This document shows, piece after piece, positions 24,749 to 32,510 of a stretch of DNA of 34,824 bases. The translations under genes and the position numbers were made by a program. Source of the DNA: DASRZM01 sp035686365 (GTDB taxonomy: Bacteria; Pseudomonadota; Gammaproteobacteria; Xanthomonadales; Xanthomonadaceae). Positions within the stretch are counted from its first letter, which is position 1; each line of letters opens with the position of its first letter. The stretch covers positions 1 to 34,824 of the forward strand of contig DASRZM010000055.1 of NCBI GenBank assembly GCA_035686365.1, read 5' to 3'. Under the pieces are notes generated by a model. The model was not told where the DNA came from. It saw nothing but the letters and a program-made list of their open reading frames with translations, and ran no database searches.

Positions 24749-26251
24749 CTACCTCGCCAGCTCGTACAGATACTCCACGAACGACATCGCGGCGCCGTCA
24801 TAGCCGCGCACCTCGGGGTTTGACGATTCGATCACGTAGTACTCATCGGGCGCATGGGCGCCACTGCCGTGGCCGAGGCCGAAATGGCCCGAAGGCAGGT
24901 TCAGCGGCGGGTTGGTGAACACGAAGCCCGGATACGAGCCGGCATTGCGCGGCCACAGCAGCGGCTCGATGCCCAGCCGCCGCAGGGTGGCCAGCTGCGC
25001 CTGGATCAGCGCCGAATCCGCGGAAGTGGCGGTGGGGTCGTAGCCACCGGTGACGTTGACCTCGATGTCGCCGTAGCCGCGCGCCTGCAGGTGCGCTCGC
25101 AGCGCCGCCACCGCGGCGTCCTTGCCCATCCCCGGCACCAGCCGCAGGTCGAGCTTGGCCGCAGCCCGGTGCGGCAGGATGGTCTTGCCGCCGGGCCCGG
25201 TGTAGCCGCCCACCAGGCCCTGGATGTTCACCGTGGGCTGCGAAGCCAGCCGCTCGTTGGCGGCCTGCCAGGGCAGATCATCGATCCAGTGCCCGACGCC
25301 GTACTGCGCCTTGGCCGTGGCCTCGCTGCGCACCGCCGTGGCCGCCGCGATCATGGCCTTTTCCTCGTCGGTGATCGGCCGCGGCTGCGGATAGCCGTCG
25401 ATGGTGATCGTGTTGCCGTCCTCGGAGACCAGCGTGTCCAGCGCCTTGACCAGGCGCCAGGCCGGGCTGTCCACCATGGCCTTGAGCGAAGAGTGGATGT
25501 CCTTCTCCGGCCCGCGCCCCCACTTCTCGCCGCTGGCGACCAGCTCCAGCTCCACCACGCCCTTGGCGCCCAGGCTCACCGTCACCGCACCGTCCGGCGA
25601 CTGCATGGCCGAGGGCATGAACACGCCGATCGCCTTGGACAGCGCCGCCTGCACTTGCGGCTTGTAAACGAGCTGCCCGATGTTGGGCGAGCCGATCTCC
25701 TCCTCGCCCTCGGCCACCAGCACCAGGTTCACCGGCACCGGCTCGCCGGCGTCGCGCAGGGCGCGCAGCGCAGCCAGCACCGCCGACTGCGGGCCCTTCT
25801 GGTTGACCGCGCCGCGGCCCATCATCACCTTGCCCATGCCAGGCCGGTCGAGGATGCGCGCATCCAGCGGCGGCGAGCTCCACTCGGCCGGGTCGTACTG
25901 CTTCACGTCCAGCATGAAATACAGCCCGACGGTCTTCTCGGCGCCGGCGTCGAGCGTGGCGAACACGCCCGGCTTGCCGTCGGTCTGGATCACCTCCACG
26001 TGCTGGAAGCCGGCATCGCGCGCCAGCTGCGCCATGTACTGCGCGCCTTCCTGCGCGTTCAGATCCTCGGCCGCGATCGACGGCAGCGCGATCCAGTCCT
26101 GCAGGCGCTTCACGTTGGCATCGTGCTGGCGCACGAGCGCGCGTTCGATGGCTCCCATGTCGGCCGCGACGGCCGGCAGGCAGGTCACCAGCGCCAGCGC
26201 GGCAGCGCAGGCAAGCACACGGGGACGGGGAATGCGACGGGACGGGCTCAT
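24749..26251 (-). CDS. Exported M20-family metallopeptidase-like protein with altered metal site
   Basis: 500 residues with a Sec signal peptide (about 1-30, ending AVAAD). The fold is M20/M25/M40: catalytic base/ligand pair in EGEEEIGSP (Glu183-Glu185), lid domain with DIHSS (His253) and a C-terminal HAPDEY (His466). Two usual zinc ligands are replaced: the HxD motif reads FMLDVKQ (Met113 in place of His, Asp115 kept), and the Asp of RGATDxKG reads RGAVNQKG (Asn150). The block YDVKQ...RGAVNQKGP is one I recall from a conserved branch of M20 proteins, so this is probably not simple decay. Activity, metal content and substrate are uncertain. The start at 26251 has AGGAGCGCCCG just upstream; the region before it holds the REP cluster. 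Confidence 0.88.
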   Translation of the reverse strand: MSPSRRIPRPRVLACAAALALVTCLPAVAADMGAIERALVRQHDANVKRLQDWIALPSIAAEDLNAQEGAQYMAQLARDAGFQHVEVIQTDGKPGVFATLDAGAEKTVGLYFMLDVKQYDPAEWSSPPLDARILDRPGMGKVMMGRGAVNQKGPQSAVLAALRALRDAGEPVPVNLVLVAEGEEEIGSPNIGQLVYKPQVQAALSKAIGVFMPSAMQSPDGAVTVSLGAKGVVELELVASGEKWGRGPEKDIHSSLKAMVDSPAWRLVKALDTLVSEDGNTITIDGYPQPRPITDEEKAMIAAATAVRSEATAKAQYGVGHWIDDLPWQAANERLASQPTVNIQGLVGGYTGPGGKTILPHRAAAKLDLRLVPGMGKDAAVAALRAHLQARGYGDIEVNVTGGYDPTATSADSALIQAQLATLRRLGIEPLLWPRNAGSYPGFVFTNPPLNLPSGHFGLGHGSGAHAPDEYYVIESSNPEVRGYDGAAMSFVEYLYELAR

Positions 26252-26312
26252 CGGGCGCTCCTGGGGTCGCTGTGTCGGTACCGCCGATCTTAGGCCATCC
26301 GCGCGCGAAAGC

Positions 26313-26435
26313 GTCGGCACGGTAGTGCCGACCTACGCCCCATGTAGGTCGCCACTACTGTGGCGACGACGCGCTGCCCCGCACGGCACCGTCGGCACAG
26401 TAGTGCCGACCTACCGCCGCATGTAAGTCGCCACT
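26313..26435. repeat. REP cluster: three full copies and one truncated
   Basis: 26313-26336 (minus, GTCGGCAC subtype), 26344-26367 (plus, GTCGCCAC subtype), 26391-26414 (minus, GTCGGCAC subtype), then a truncated plus-orientation head and left arm at 26423-26435. It lies in the gap between the divergent-looking M20 and M14 genes, upstream of the former. Confidence 0.85.
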
Positions 26436-26495
26436 GCAGCGCGGGTCACCCGGTCCTTGCTTCCCATGGTCACCCTCGTCCCTTTCCTCCCGCGG

Positions 26496-27410
26496 TCACG
26501 CCAACGCAAAATCGATCGCCGCGCACGTGGCGGCCACCTGGGCGGCGATGCACAGCTCGGGGCTGGCGCGGGGGCTGTCGGGGTAGACCTCGGTGGTGGT
26601 GGTATAGCGCGCGCCGGTGATGCCCACGCACAGGCCCAGCTCCTTGAACGGGTACAGGATGACACCGGGCGCGACGACGTCCGAGCCGATGATCTGGCCG
26701 TTGCCGTCGGCCGGGGCGATGTGGGTGACCTTCTCTACCGCGGCGATCACCGCCTGCTGGAACTCGAGCTGCGGATTCTCGGTGTCGCCGACCGCGTAGA
26801 AGCCGTCCGGGATCTCGCCGGGCTCGTGCGGCTTGCCGTCGCGGGCGGCCAGCGCGGGACGGAACTCGGTCTCGTCGCTGTCGGTGGTCTCGTGCAGGTC
26901 GATATGCAGCACGAAGCGGTCGCGCAGCGGCGCCACCAGGCGCATCAGCGCGGCCGACTCCTGCGCCGGGCTGTCGTCGCGGAAGGAGCGGTTCGGGTCC
27001 ACCGCGTCGGCGTTCCAGCGGTGGATGCGCTCGTAGCCCCAGGGGCTGACGCAGGGCGCGACCAGCAGATTGATCCGGCCGGCATAGCGGTCGGCCTCGT
27101 CCTCTGCGAAACGCAGCGCGCCGTGTACCCCGCTGGTCTCGTAGCCGTGCACGCCGCCGGTCACCAGTACGCCGGGGAGCGCGTCGTTCCAGTCGCGGCT
27201 GCGCAGGGCCAGCAGCCGATAGCTGTCGGGCGGATAGTCCAGGCGGCCGTACTCGACCACCTCGAAGCGCGGGCGCAGGCGCTCGATGACCGACAGCACG
27301 TCGGCATCGTAACTGCGCTGGCGGGTCTGGCGGGACAGCCAGGTGGCGCGTTCGGCCGGGCCCCAGGCTTGGCCGGGGGTGCCGATGGGGTAGGAAGGGA
27401 CGGTCGTCAT
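26496..27410 (-). CDS. M14-family metallocarboxypeptidase-like protein
   Basis: 304 residues without a signal peptide. Zinc ligands of the M14 type are His88 and Glu91 (GGVHGYETSG) and His173 (HIDLHETTD). DPNRSF (139-144) and the probable catalytic Glu274 in TTTEVYP follow the pattern of the bacterial M14 branch that also includes succinylglutamate desuccinylase-like enzymes. It probably hydrolyses a small peptide or amide in the cytoplasm; the substrate is unknown. The start at 27410 opens with MTTVPSYPIGTPG, usual for this branch. Its neighbour downstream is an unrelated M20 gene in the same orientation, separated by the REP cluster, so a shared role in peptide use is possible but unproven. 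Confidence 0.9.
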   Translation of the reverse strand: MTTVPSYPIGTPGQAWGPAERATWLSRQTRQRSYDADVLSVIERLRPRFEVVEYGRLDYPPDSYRLLALRSRDWNDALPGVLVTGGVHGYETSGVHGALRFAEDEADRYAGRINLLVAPCVSPWGYERIHRWNADAVDPNRSFRDDSPAQESAALMRLVAPLRDRFVLHIDLHETTDSDETEFRPALAARDGKPHEPGEIPDGFYAVGDTENPQLEFQQAVIAAVEKVTHIAPADGNGQIIGSDVVAPGVILYPFKELGLCVGITGARYTTTTEVYPDSPRASPELCIAAQVAATCAAIDFALA

Positions 27411-27536
27411 GCGGCGTGGAAGCTTCGGCGTCGGAACCGGCAATCTAGCATCGGTCGATCCGAATGTGCCCCGTCGATCCTGCCGATCCCACAGTCCCCA
27501 CTTTCCCACACGCTGGACCGGCCGCCAGGGCGTGCG

Positions 27537-27542
27537 TAGAGT
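27537..27542 (+). promoter_or_regulatory. -10-like hexamer upstream of the cupin gene
   Basis: TAGAGT preceded by TGCG lies 95 bases before the ATG at 27638. It would give a 5' leader of about 90 bases with a normal ribosome-binding site. The match is suggestive only. Confidence 0.3.
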
Positions 27543-27637
27543 AAGCGCGTCGCGCAACACCAGCCTGATCCAGCCGGCCGGCGGCCGTGCCCTGACCGCG
27601 CGCCGGGTGCTTCCGTCCCCATGACAGGAGATCCGCG

Positions 27638-28375
27638 ATGAAACCGTCCTTCCCCGCCCTTCCCTCCTCGGCGCTCGCAGTGTTGCTTGCGCTTCCCTGC
27701 ACCGTCGCGCTCGCCAACCCTCCCGGCGATGCGGTCGCCGTCGATCCCGCGGTGCACCGCGTGCTGTTCGAGAACGAGCACGTGCGCGTGTTCGACGCAC
27801 GCGCATCGCATGGCGCCACGAGCCCCATGCACAGCCATCCGCCGTTCGTTTTCATCGGCCTGGATACGGCGCGCGTGCGCCTGACGCTGCCCGATGGAAG
27901 CCAGGGGTTCGTGGACACCTATCCCGGCCAGGCGATGTGGATGGGCGAGCCGCTGCAGCATTCCTGGGAGCTGCTGTCCGGCGACCTGCACGTGATCGCC
28001 GTGGAGATCAAGTCCGCGCAGCAGGGCACGGCGCCGGCAGCCGTGGAGCGTCGCGCCGACGACTCGGTGGCCGTGGACCCCGCCGTGCACCGGGTGCTGT
28101 TCGAGAACGAGCACGTGCGCGTGCTGAAAGCGCGCGTATCGGCGGGGACGAAGAGCCCGATGCACTCGCATCCGCCCTCGGTGCTGGTGGTCGTCGACGG
28201 GGGCCGCAACCGTGTACAGATGCCCGACGGCAGCACCCAGCTCGTCGATCTCGAACCGGGGCAGGCGATCTGGATGGCCGAGGGCGCCCGTCACCAGTGG
28301 GAGATGCTGGCCGGCAGCCCGCACGGGATCATCGTGGAGCCGAAATCGGCGCATCCGCGCGGCGACGCCGACTGA
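27638..28375 (+). CDS. Exported protein with two duplicated cupin domains
   Basis: 245 residues: signal peptide (about 1-26, ending ALAN) and two tandem cupin-like repeats of 111 residues. Both repeats begin VAVDPAVHRVLFENEHVRV and carry SPMHSHPP, the metal-binding His pair of the cupin fold, then PGQA(M/I)WM and a closing H(S/Q)WE. The repeat is visible in the DNA too: bases from 27734 and from 28067 are nearly identical over about 55 positions. Small cupins of this type are often metal-binding proteins of unknown activity. AGGAGATCCGCG before the ATG is a strong ribosome-binding site. It is transcribed away from the M14 gene and is followed by a REP composite. Confidence 0.9.
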   Translation: MKPSFPALPSSALAVLLALPCTVALANPPGDAVAVDPAVHRVLFENEHVRVFDARASHGATSPMHSHPPFVFIGLDTARVRLTLPDGSQGFVDTYPGQAMWMGEPLQHSWELLSGDLHVIAVEIKSAQQGTAPAAVERRADDSVAVDPAVHRVLFENEHVRVLKARVSAGTKSPMHSHPPSVLVVVDGGRNRVQMPDGSTQLVDLEPGQAIWMAEGARHQWEMLAGSPHGIIVEPKSAHPRGDAD

Positions 28376-28410
28376 GGAACCCGGCCGGGCTGAGGACACT
28401 GGCCGGGTGC

Positions 28411-28503
28411 GTCGGCACAGTAGTGCCGACCTACGGCGGTGAAATGCAGGTCGCCACTACTGTGGCGACGGCTCGGTGCGTGTCCCCTTCTCGGGCTCGG
28501 TGG
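28411..28503. repeat. REP composite, copy 1 (93 bp)
   Basis: A minus-orientation GTCGGCAC hairpin (28411-28434), an 11-base spacer and a plus-orientation GTCGCCAC hairpin with GCAG in place of GTAG (28446-28469), followed by a tail containing TGTCCCCTTCTCGGGCTCGG. The same structure with the same spacing is present at 32935-33027. Confidence 0.85.
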
Positions 28504-28551
28504 CATGCATGCATCCGCCACGCCCGGTGCGCCGCGTGAAGACCCGCCAGA

Positions 28552-29604
28552 TCATTCCCCGAGGGTCGCCATGTCGATGACGAACCGGTAACGCACGTCG
28601 CCTCGCTGCATGCGCTCATAGGCCTGGTTGATGTTGCGGATGTCGAGCAACTCGATATCGCAGACGATCCCGTGCCTGGCACAGAAGTCCAGCATCTCCT
28701 GGGTCTCCGGCAATCCGCCGATCAGCGAACCGACCAGCCTGCGGCGGCCGAAGATCAGCGCACCGGCATCGACAGGCGGCGTGATCGGCTCGGGCATGCC
28801 GACCAGGATGTAGGTGCCGTCGCGCCTGAGCATGGCCACGTACGGATTCAGGTCGTGGGCGACCGGCACCGTATCGAGCATGAAATCGAAGCTGCCTGCG
28901 CCGGCACGCATCTGCCCCTCGTCGGTCGAGACCACCACGTGGTGCGCCCCCTGCTTCCTGGCCTCGGCGACCTTGTCCGCGGAGCGCGTGAACACCGTGA
29001 CCTCCGCACCCATCGCGCGGGCGAACTTCACGCCCATGTGGCCCAGCCCGCCCATGCCCACCACGCCGATACGCTGACCGGAGGTCAACCCGAAGTGCCT
29101 GAGCGGGGACCAGGTCGTGATGCCGGCGCACAGCAATGGCGCCGCCGCGGCCGCATCCAGCGCGTCGGGGATGCGCACGACGAAGCGGTCACTGACCACG
29201 ATGCGCTCCGAGTAGCCGCCGTAGGTGCGGGTGCCGTCGTGGCGGTCCTCGCCGTTGTAGGTCAACACGAAACCGCGCTCGCAGTACTGCTCGAGCCCGT
29301 CGGCGCAGGACGCACACTCCCGGCACGAGTCGACCAGGCACCCGACGCCGACCCGGTCGCCGGGCTTGAACCTGTCCACCGCGTCGCCGACGGCACTGAC
29401 CCGCCCCACGATCTCGTGACCGGGCACCACCGGATACAGCGTCATGCCCCAGTCGTCATGGACGAAATGCACATCGGTATGGCAGATGCCGCAGAACTCG
29501 ATCTCGATGACGACATCGTCGGCGCGTGGCTCGCGCCGCTCGATCGAAAACGGCGCAAGGCCGGAACTCGTGGACTGCGCGGCATAGGCACGGGACTGCG
29601 GCAT
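28552..29604 (-). CDS. Zinc-dependent alcohol dehydrogenase (cinnamyl/YahK type)
   Basis: 350 residues of the medium-chain dehydrogenase family. Catalytic zinc: Cys41 (CGICHTD), His63 and Glu64 (GHE), Cys159 (LLCAG). Structural zinc: Cys94, Cys97, Cys100 and Cys108. Cofactor motif GMGGLGHMG (183-191). TRSADK after the second strand (206-211) suggests NADP(H) over NAD(H). The best fit is the YahK/AdhC branch, which reduces a wide range of aldehydes in the cytoplasm. AAGGA sits about 10 bases before the ATG at 29604. The rhomboid remnant begins on the opposite strand exactly at this start, so the promoter region is shared with decayed sequence. Confidence 0.93.
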   Translation of the reverse strand: MPQSRAYAAQSTSSGLAPFSIERREPRADDVVIEIEFCGICHTDVHFVHDDWGMTLYPVVPGHEIVGRVSAVGDAVDRFKPGDRVGVGCLVDSCRECASCADGLEQYCERGFVLTYNGEDRHDGTRTYGGYSERIVVSDRFVVRIPDALDAAAAAPLLCAGITTWSPLRHFGLTSGQRIGVVGMGGLGHMGVKFARAMGAEVTVFTRSADKVAEARKQGAHHVVVSTDEGQMRAGAGSFDFMLDTVPVAHDLNPYVAMLRRDGTYILVGMPEPITPPVDAGALIFGRRRLVGSLIGGLPETQEMLDFCARHGIVCDIELLDIRNINQAYERMQRGDVRYRFVIDMATLGE

Positions 29605-29853
29605 GACGGCGTTCCTTGGCGGGGCTTTGCGCCATGGTACGCCTCCCGTACCGGAGTTGACGGTACCCACCGTCGGAGCGTCCGGCTGCATCTTGGCGCT
29701 GGCCGGCGCCTATGCAGTGATGTTCGTGCGCCACCGCATCGGCATGCGGCTGATGGTGGTGGTGTTCCCGATCCACACCTTTTACGTGCAGGCCATCTGG
29801 GTGCTGCTGCTGTGGTTCGGCATGGATGTGTTCCTGACGCTCCCGAGCCTGCC
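29603..29853 (+). pseudogene. Rhomboid protease remnant
   Basis: From about 29663 the plus frame reads VPTVGASGCILALAGAYAV, the GASG serine motif (Ser codon 29681-29683) and following helix of rhomboid intramembrane proteases, then a second hydrophobic stretch (YVQAIWVLLLWFGMDVF). The first helices and the later helix with the catalytic His are missing, and the frame runs into the terminator of the FAS1 gene. It is best read as a decayed fragment of about 65 codons. The frame has an ATG at 29603 but no rhomboid features before 29660. It could instead be a small membrane protein, which I consider less likely. Confidence 0.6.
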
Positions 29854-29888
29854 AAAAAAAAAGCAGCGGGGCCTGGGCCCCGCCGCTT
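29854..29888 (-). terminator. Rho-independent terminator of the FAS1 gene
   Basis: On the minus strand a GC-rich hairpin (GGGGCC/GGCCCC core, extended to about 12 bp with one mismatch) is followed by nine T residues. It begins 22 bases after the FAS1 stop codon. It is the only classical intrinsic terminator I see in the window. Confidence 0.9.
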
Positions 29889-29909
29889 CCCGAATCGTGG
29901 CAGTGATGC

Positions 29910-30368
29910 TTACTGCTTGGTCGGAACAGCCGGAATATTGACCTTGTCGATTCCGTGGATGACACCGTTGCTCGAACCGATGTCGGCCGAGGTGACCACG
30001 GCGCCGTCAATGCTGACCTTGTCGTTGGCCAACTTGACCGGGGCCGCCAGGCCATTGAATGTCCTGGCCGTGTCCCACTGGCCGATCTCGGACATCAGCT
30101 TGCGGCCCTTGAGTACGTGGTAGCCCACCAGCGAAGCGAGCTCGTCCTTGTTCTCGGGTTTCAGCAGGTAGTCCAGCTTGCCGGCCGGCAGCTTGTCGAA
30201 CGCGGCATCGGTCGGGGCGAAGACGGTGAAGGGGCCCGAACCGCGCAGCGTGTCGCTCATGCCGGCGCTTTCGACGGCCTTGCCGAAGGTCGTGAACGAC
30301 CCGTTGGCGGCGGCGGTGTCGAGGAGATTACGGGTCGGGGATGTGTTTGTGTTGGTCATGGTGCTCAT
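29910..30368 (-). CDS. Fasciclin (FAS1) domain protein without signal peptide
   Basis: 152 residues, a single FAS1 domain. The conserved blocks are present: FTVFAPTDAAFDKLP (H1 region), LVGYHVLKGRKL (H2 region) and SSNGVIHGIDKV near the end. FAS1 proteins are usually exported adhesion or polymer-binding proteins, but this one starts MSTMTNTNTSPTRNLLDTA with no hydrophobic signal. Either it is cytosolic, or the true start and signal were lost. The ATG at 30368 has AAGGA about 10 bases upstream; an alternative ATG lies three codons later. A strong intrinsic terminator follows. The upstream 500 bases contain only repeats and hairpins. Confidence 0.9.
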   Translation of the reverse strand: MSTMTNTNTSPTRNLLDTAAANGSFTTFGKAVESAGMSDTLRGSGPFTVFAPTDAAFDKLPAGKLDYLLKPENKDELASLVGYHVLKGRKLMSEIGQWDTARTFNGLAAPVKLANDKVSIDGAVVTSADIGSSNGVIHGIDKVNIPAVPTKQ

Positions 30369-30499
30369 AGGATCTGATTCCTTAACAGAGTGCGATCCAC
30401 GTTACCGCGTGATCGCGGGACGGCCGAAGCCGTGACCTGCCACTGGCAGGACCGGTGCTGGCTCAGTGCGGAGAGTGAAGGAAAATGCGGCGCGGCTGA

Positions 30500-30536
30500 G
30501 TGGCCGCTACGACGTTGCGTCGTAGTGCCGGGCCAC
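30500..30536. repeat. Long interrupted hairpin
   Basis: An outer GTGGCC/GGCCAC stem encloses a perfect CTACGACG-TTG-CGTCGTAG stem. It lies in the 501-base gap 30369-30869, which otherwise holds only the dispersed repeat at 30661 and no gene that I can support. Confidence 0.5.
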
Positions 30537-30660
30537 AGTGCGCCTTCCACCGTCAACAGGATGTTATCTGGAGTGCGCTGCGCGCAGCCGCGTTCATCCT
30601 GCATTGTCGATTGCTGGAGAGCGAGGCATGGACACGGTGCCCGCCCAGGACGCCAGTATC

Positions 30661-30740
30661 GGGGTCAAAGTGCCTTCCGGCGGATCGCACAGCGACCGCC
30701 TCACCCTTCCGGAAAGTGACACTGGGGTACCCCCGTTCCC
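30661..30740. repeat. Dispersed repeat, copy 1
   Basis: A 52-base core (30669-30720) beginning AGTGCCTTCC and ending GGAAAGTGAC, so the ends are near-inverted repeats. Flanks are GGGGTCA on the left and GGGGTACCCC on the right. The same core with the same length is at 34422-34473. It looks like a small non-autonomous palindromic element. Confidence 0.65.
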
Positions 30741-30869
30741 CCCGGTGGCAACTGCGAGGCGGATTCATGGCAATTGTCCGGCATGGAGCCGATCCCTTGC
30801 ATGGCGCATGGCGCACGCGGGGCGCCTGGGCTAGCTTGGGAACCGGCAACCACCATCACGGGCAAGGTC

Positions 30870-31439
30870 ATGGCAACGGGCACCGGCAACATCGGCGGGC
30901 CGCGCAGCGGCCGCTGGAGGATCGCGATGTGGGGCGGCGCCGCCTGCCTGCTGCTGCTGCCGCTGGTGGCGATGCAATTCACCGACGAGGTGAACTGGGA
31001 CCAGGCTGATTTCCTGGTCATGGGCACCATGCTGCTGGCCGCCTGCAGCGCTTTCGAGCTGGCCGCCAGGATGAGCGCCCACTGGGCCTACCGGGCGGGC
31101 GCCGCCGTGGCGATCGTCACCGCCTTCCTGCTGGTATGGATCAACCTGGCCGTGGGCATCATCGGCACCGAAAACAACCCGGCCAACCTGATGTTCGCCG
31201 GCGTGCTAGCGATCGGGGCCATCGCTGCCGCCATCGCGCGCCTCCGGCCCCGCGCCATGGCCCGCGCCATGCTCGCGACCGCGCTGGCCCAGGCGCTGGT
31301 CGCGGCGGCCATCCTGTTCGCCGGATGGGGCGTCAAGCCCCTGGTGCTCACGGCCTTCTTCGTCGCTTCGTGGCTGCTGTCGGCCGCGCTGTTCCGGCAC
31401 GCCGCCCTGGAGCGGAGTACAGCGGGCGCAGGGCCGTAA
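30870..31439 (+). CDS. Multi-pass membrane protein (189 aa)
   Basis: Five or six predicted transmembrane helices, beginning at about residues 21-40 and including MFAGVLAIGAIAAAIARL and LVLTAFFVASWLLSAALF. FTDEVNWDQADFLVMG follows the first helix, a segment I associate with a family of uncharacterised Proteobacterial membrane proteins. No active-site motif is seen. AAGG precedes the chosen ATG at 30870 closely. The gene is isolated between the dispersed-repeat region and a REP pair. Confidence 0.8.
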   Translation: MATGTGNIGGPRSGRWRIAMWGGAACLLLLPLVAMQFTDEVNWDQADFLVMGTMLLAACSAFELAARMSAHWAYRAGAAVAIVTAFLLVWINLAVGIIGTENNPANLMFAGVLAIGAIAAAIARLRPRAMARAMLATALAQALVAAAILFAGWGVKPLVLTAFFVASWLLSAALFRHAALERSTAGAGP

Positions 31440-31487
31440 GCTTGCCCCGTGGACGAGGCCACTCACGCTTCGATTGGGCCTCGGTGA

Positions 31488-31559
31488 GTAGGTCGCCACT
31501 ACTGTGGCGACGGCGCGATGCACCCGGGCCGATGCGTCGGCACGGTAGTGCCGACCTAC
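31488..31559. repeat. REP pair
   Basis: 31488-31511 is in plus orientation (GTCGCCAC subtype), 31536-31559 in minus orientation (GTCGGCAC subtype). Confidence 0.85.
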
Positions 31560-31631
31560 GGCGGAATGTAGCGGTATACCTCGGCAATCTGGGGCTCGGG
31601 CGGGTCCGCGTGAGAGGCCACGCAGTGCGCC

Positions 31632-31964
31632 GTGTGCGGCCAGGCGCACCCGCTTGGTGCGCTGAACGCTCCAGCTGCGTACCCGCCGGTGCAGGTGGAC
31701 GCGGTGGTGCTCGACACCTACGCCGGCATCTATCGCAACGAAGCCGATGACTTTACGGTGCACGTAACGCGCGACGGCGACCATCTGGCGATCGGCGAGG
31801 GCGGCAGCAATTCCATCCGTCTGCACCCGCTGTCGCAGGAACGGTTCCTGCCGGAATCGGAGCTGCCGCCGCTGCGCTTCGAGCGCGATGCCGACGGCAC
31901 GGTGTCGTCATTCGTCGCGGAGGCACTGACACCGCTGGTCTTCGAACGCGTGCAGGTACCGTAG
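31632..31964 (+). pseudogene. Probable C-terminal fragment of a serine hydrolase-type protein
   Basis: The frame (first possible GTG at 31632) contains VVLDTYAGIYRNEADDFTVHVTRDGDHLAI and, later, RFERDADGTVSSF. This is the C-terminal accessory domain often found after beta-lactamase-like serine hydrolases (DUF3471-type pattern). There is no catalytic domain, no signal peptide and no ribosome-binding site, and an in-frame TGA at 31611 closes the frame upstream. A REP pair sits just before it, so the 5' part was probably lost with that rearrangement. It could still be expressed as a small lone-domain protein. Confidence 0.5.
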
Positions 31965-32049
31965 CGGAGCGCTGAAGGCCCTGCCATGGTGCTGAGGCAG
32001 CAAAGGCCAGGCCACGGATTCGCCGACGACACGGCGATCACCGGCGGCA

Positions 32050-32068
32050 GGGTAGACAGCATCTACCC
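32050..32068. promoter_or_regulatory. Inverted repeat upstream of the coiled-coil gene
   Basis: GGGTAGA-CAGCA-TCTACCC, a perfect 7-bp inverted repeat with a 5-base centre, 30 bases before the ATG at 32099. It could be an operator or a leader hairpin; nothing else supports either. Confidence 0.3.
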
Positions 32069-32098
32069 CGACTGGGCACCCTGCTCCAGGAGACCCAC

Positions 32099-32407
32099 AT
32101 GTCCACGCCTGCCAAGACCCCGCTCGAGCACGTAACCGACACCCTGACGCAGCTCAAGGAGATGCGTCACCACTCCACGCACAGCGTCGAAACCCTGACG
32201 GCGCACTGGCTGTTGTTCGAGGGCGAGCTCAAGGAGCTCGAGCAGGCGGACCGTATCGAGGCGCTGATGATGCGCCAGAGCGAGTTGCACGCCGCGCTCG
32301 AGAAGCAGATCACCGCACTGGAGGAGCTGGCCCTGCAGCTGCAGCCGCCGCCGGAGGAGGCTGAGGGGGATGAGAAGAAGAAGAAGCAGTCATCGTCGCA
32401 ACACTGA
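32099..32407 (+). CDS. Small coiled-coil protein (102 aa)
   Basis: A highly charged, helical protein: heptad-like Leu/Ile positions run from about residue 8 to 82 (LTQLKEMRHHSTHSVETL, then QADRIEALMMRQSELHAALEKQI), followed by a Pro/Glu/Lys-rich tail ending KKKKQSSSQH. No signal peptide, membrane segment or enzyme motif. AGGAG 10 bases before the ATG is a clear ribosome-binding site. I do not recognise the family. It reads in the same direction as the glyoxalase-fold gene downstream, but a separate -10-like box there suggests independent transcription. Confidence 0.8.
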   Translation: MSTPAKTPLEHVTDTLTQLKEMRHHSTHSVETLTAHWLLFEGELKELEQADRIEALMMRQSELHAALEKQITALEELALQLQPPPEEAEGDEKKKKQSSSQH

Positions 32408-32469
32408 GCCGATTCAGGCAGCGACCTGATTGTCGGCGCATCGGCCACCTTGCTTCTTCCTTCCGGCGC

Positions 32470-32475
32470 TATGCT
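32470..32475 (+). promoter_or_regulatory. -10-like hexamer upstream of the VOC gene
   Basis: TATGCT preceded by GGCGC, the same hexamer and following bases (TG) as upstream of the ybaN-like gene. Here it is 35 bases before the ATG, leaving room for the GGAGG box. Confidence 0.4.
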
Positions 32476-32510
32476 TGTCCCCCACGCAAACCCCAGCGGA
32501 GGCGAACAGC

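Noticed and set aside
26251..26496. A shared operon of the M14 and M20 peptidase genes
   Set aside because: They are in the same orientation, but a REP cluster of four elements lies between them and the M20 gene has its own ribosome-binding site, so co-transcription cannot be claimed.
30628..30834. Short plus-strand frame starting MDTVPAQDASIG
   Set aside because: It runs straight through the dispersed repeat and has no further coding signal, so it is at most a broken gene start.
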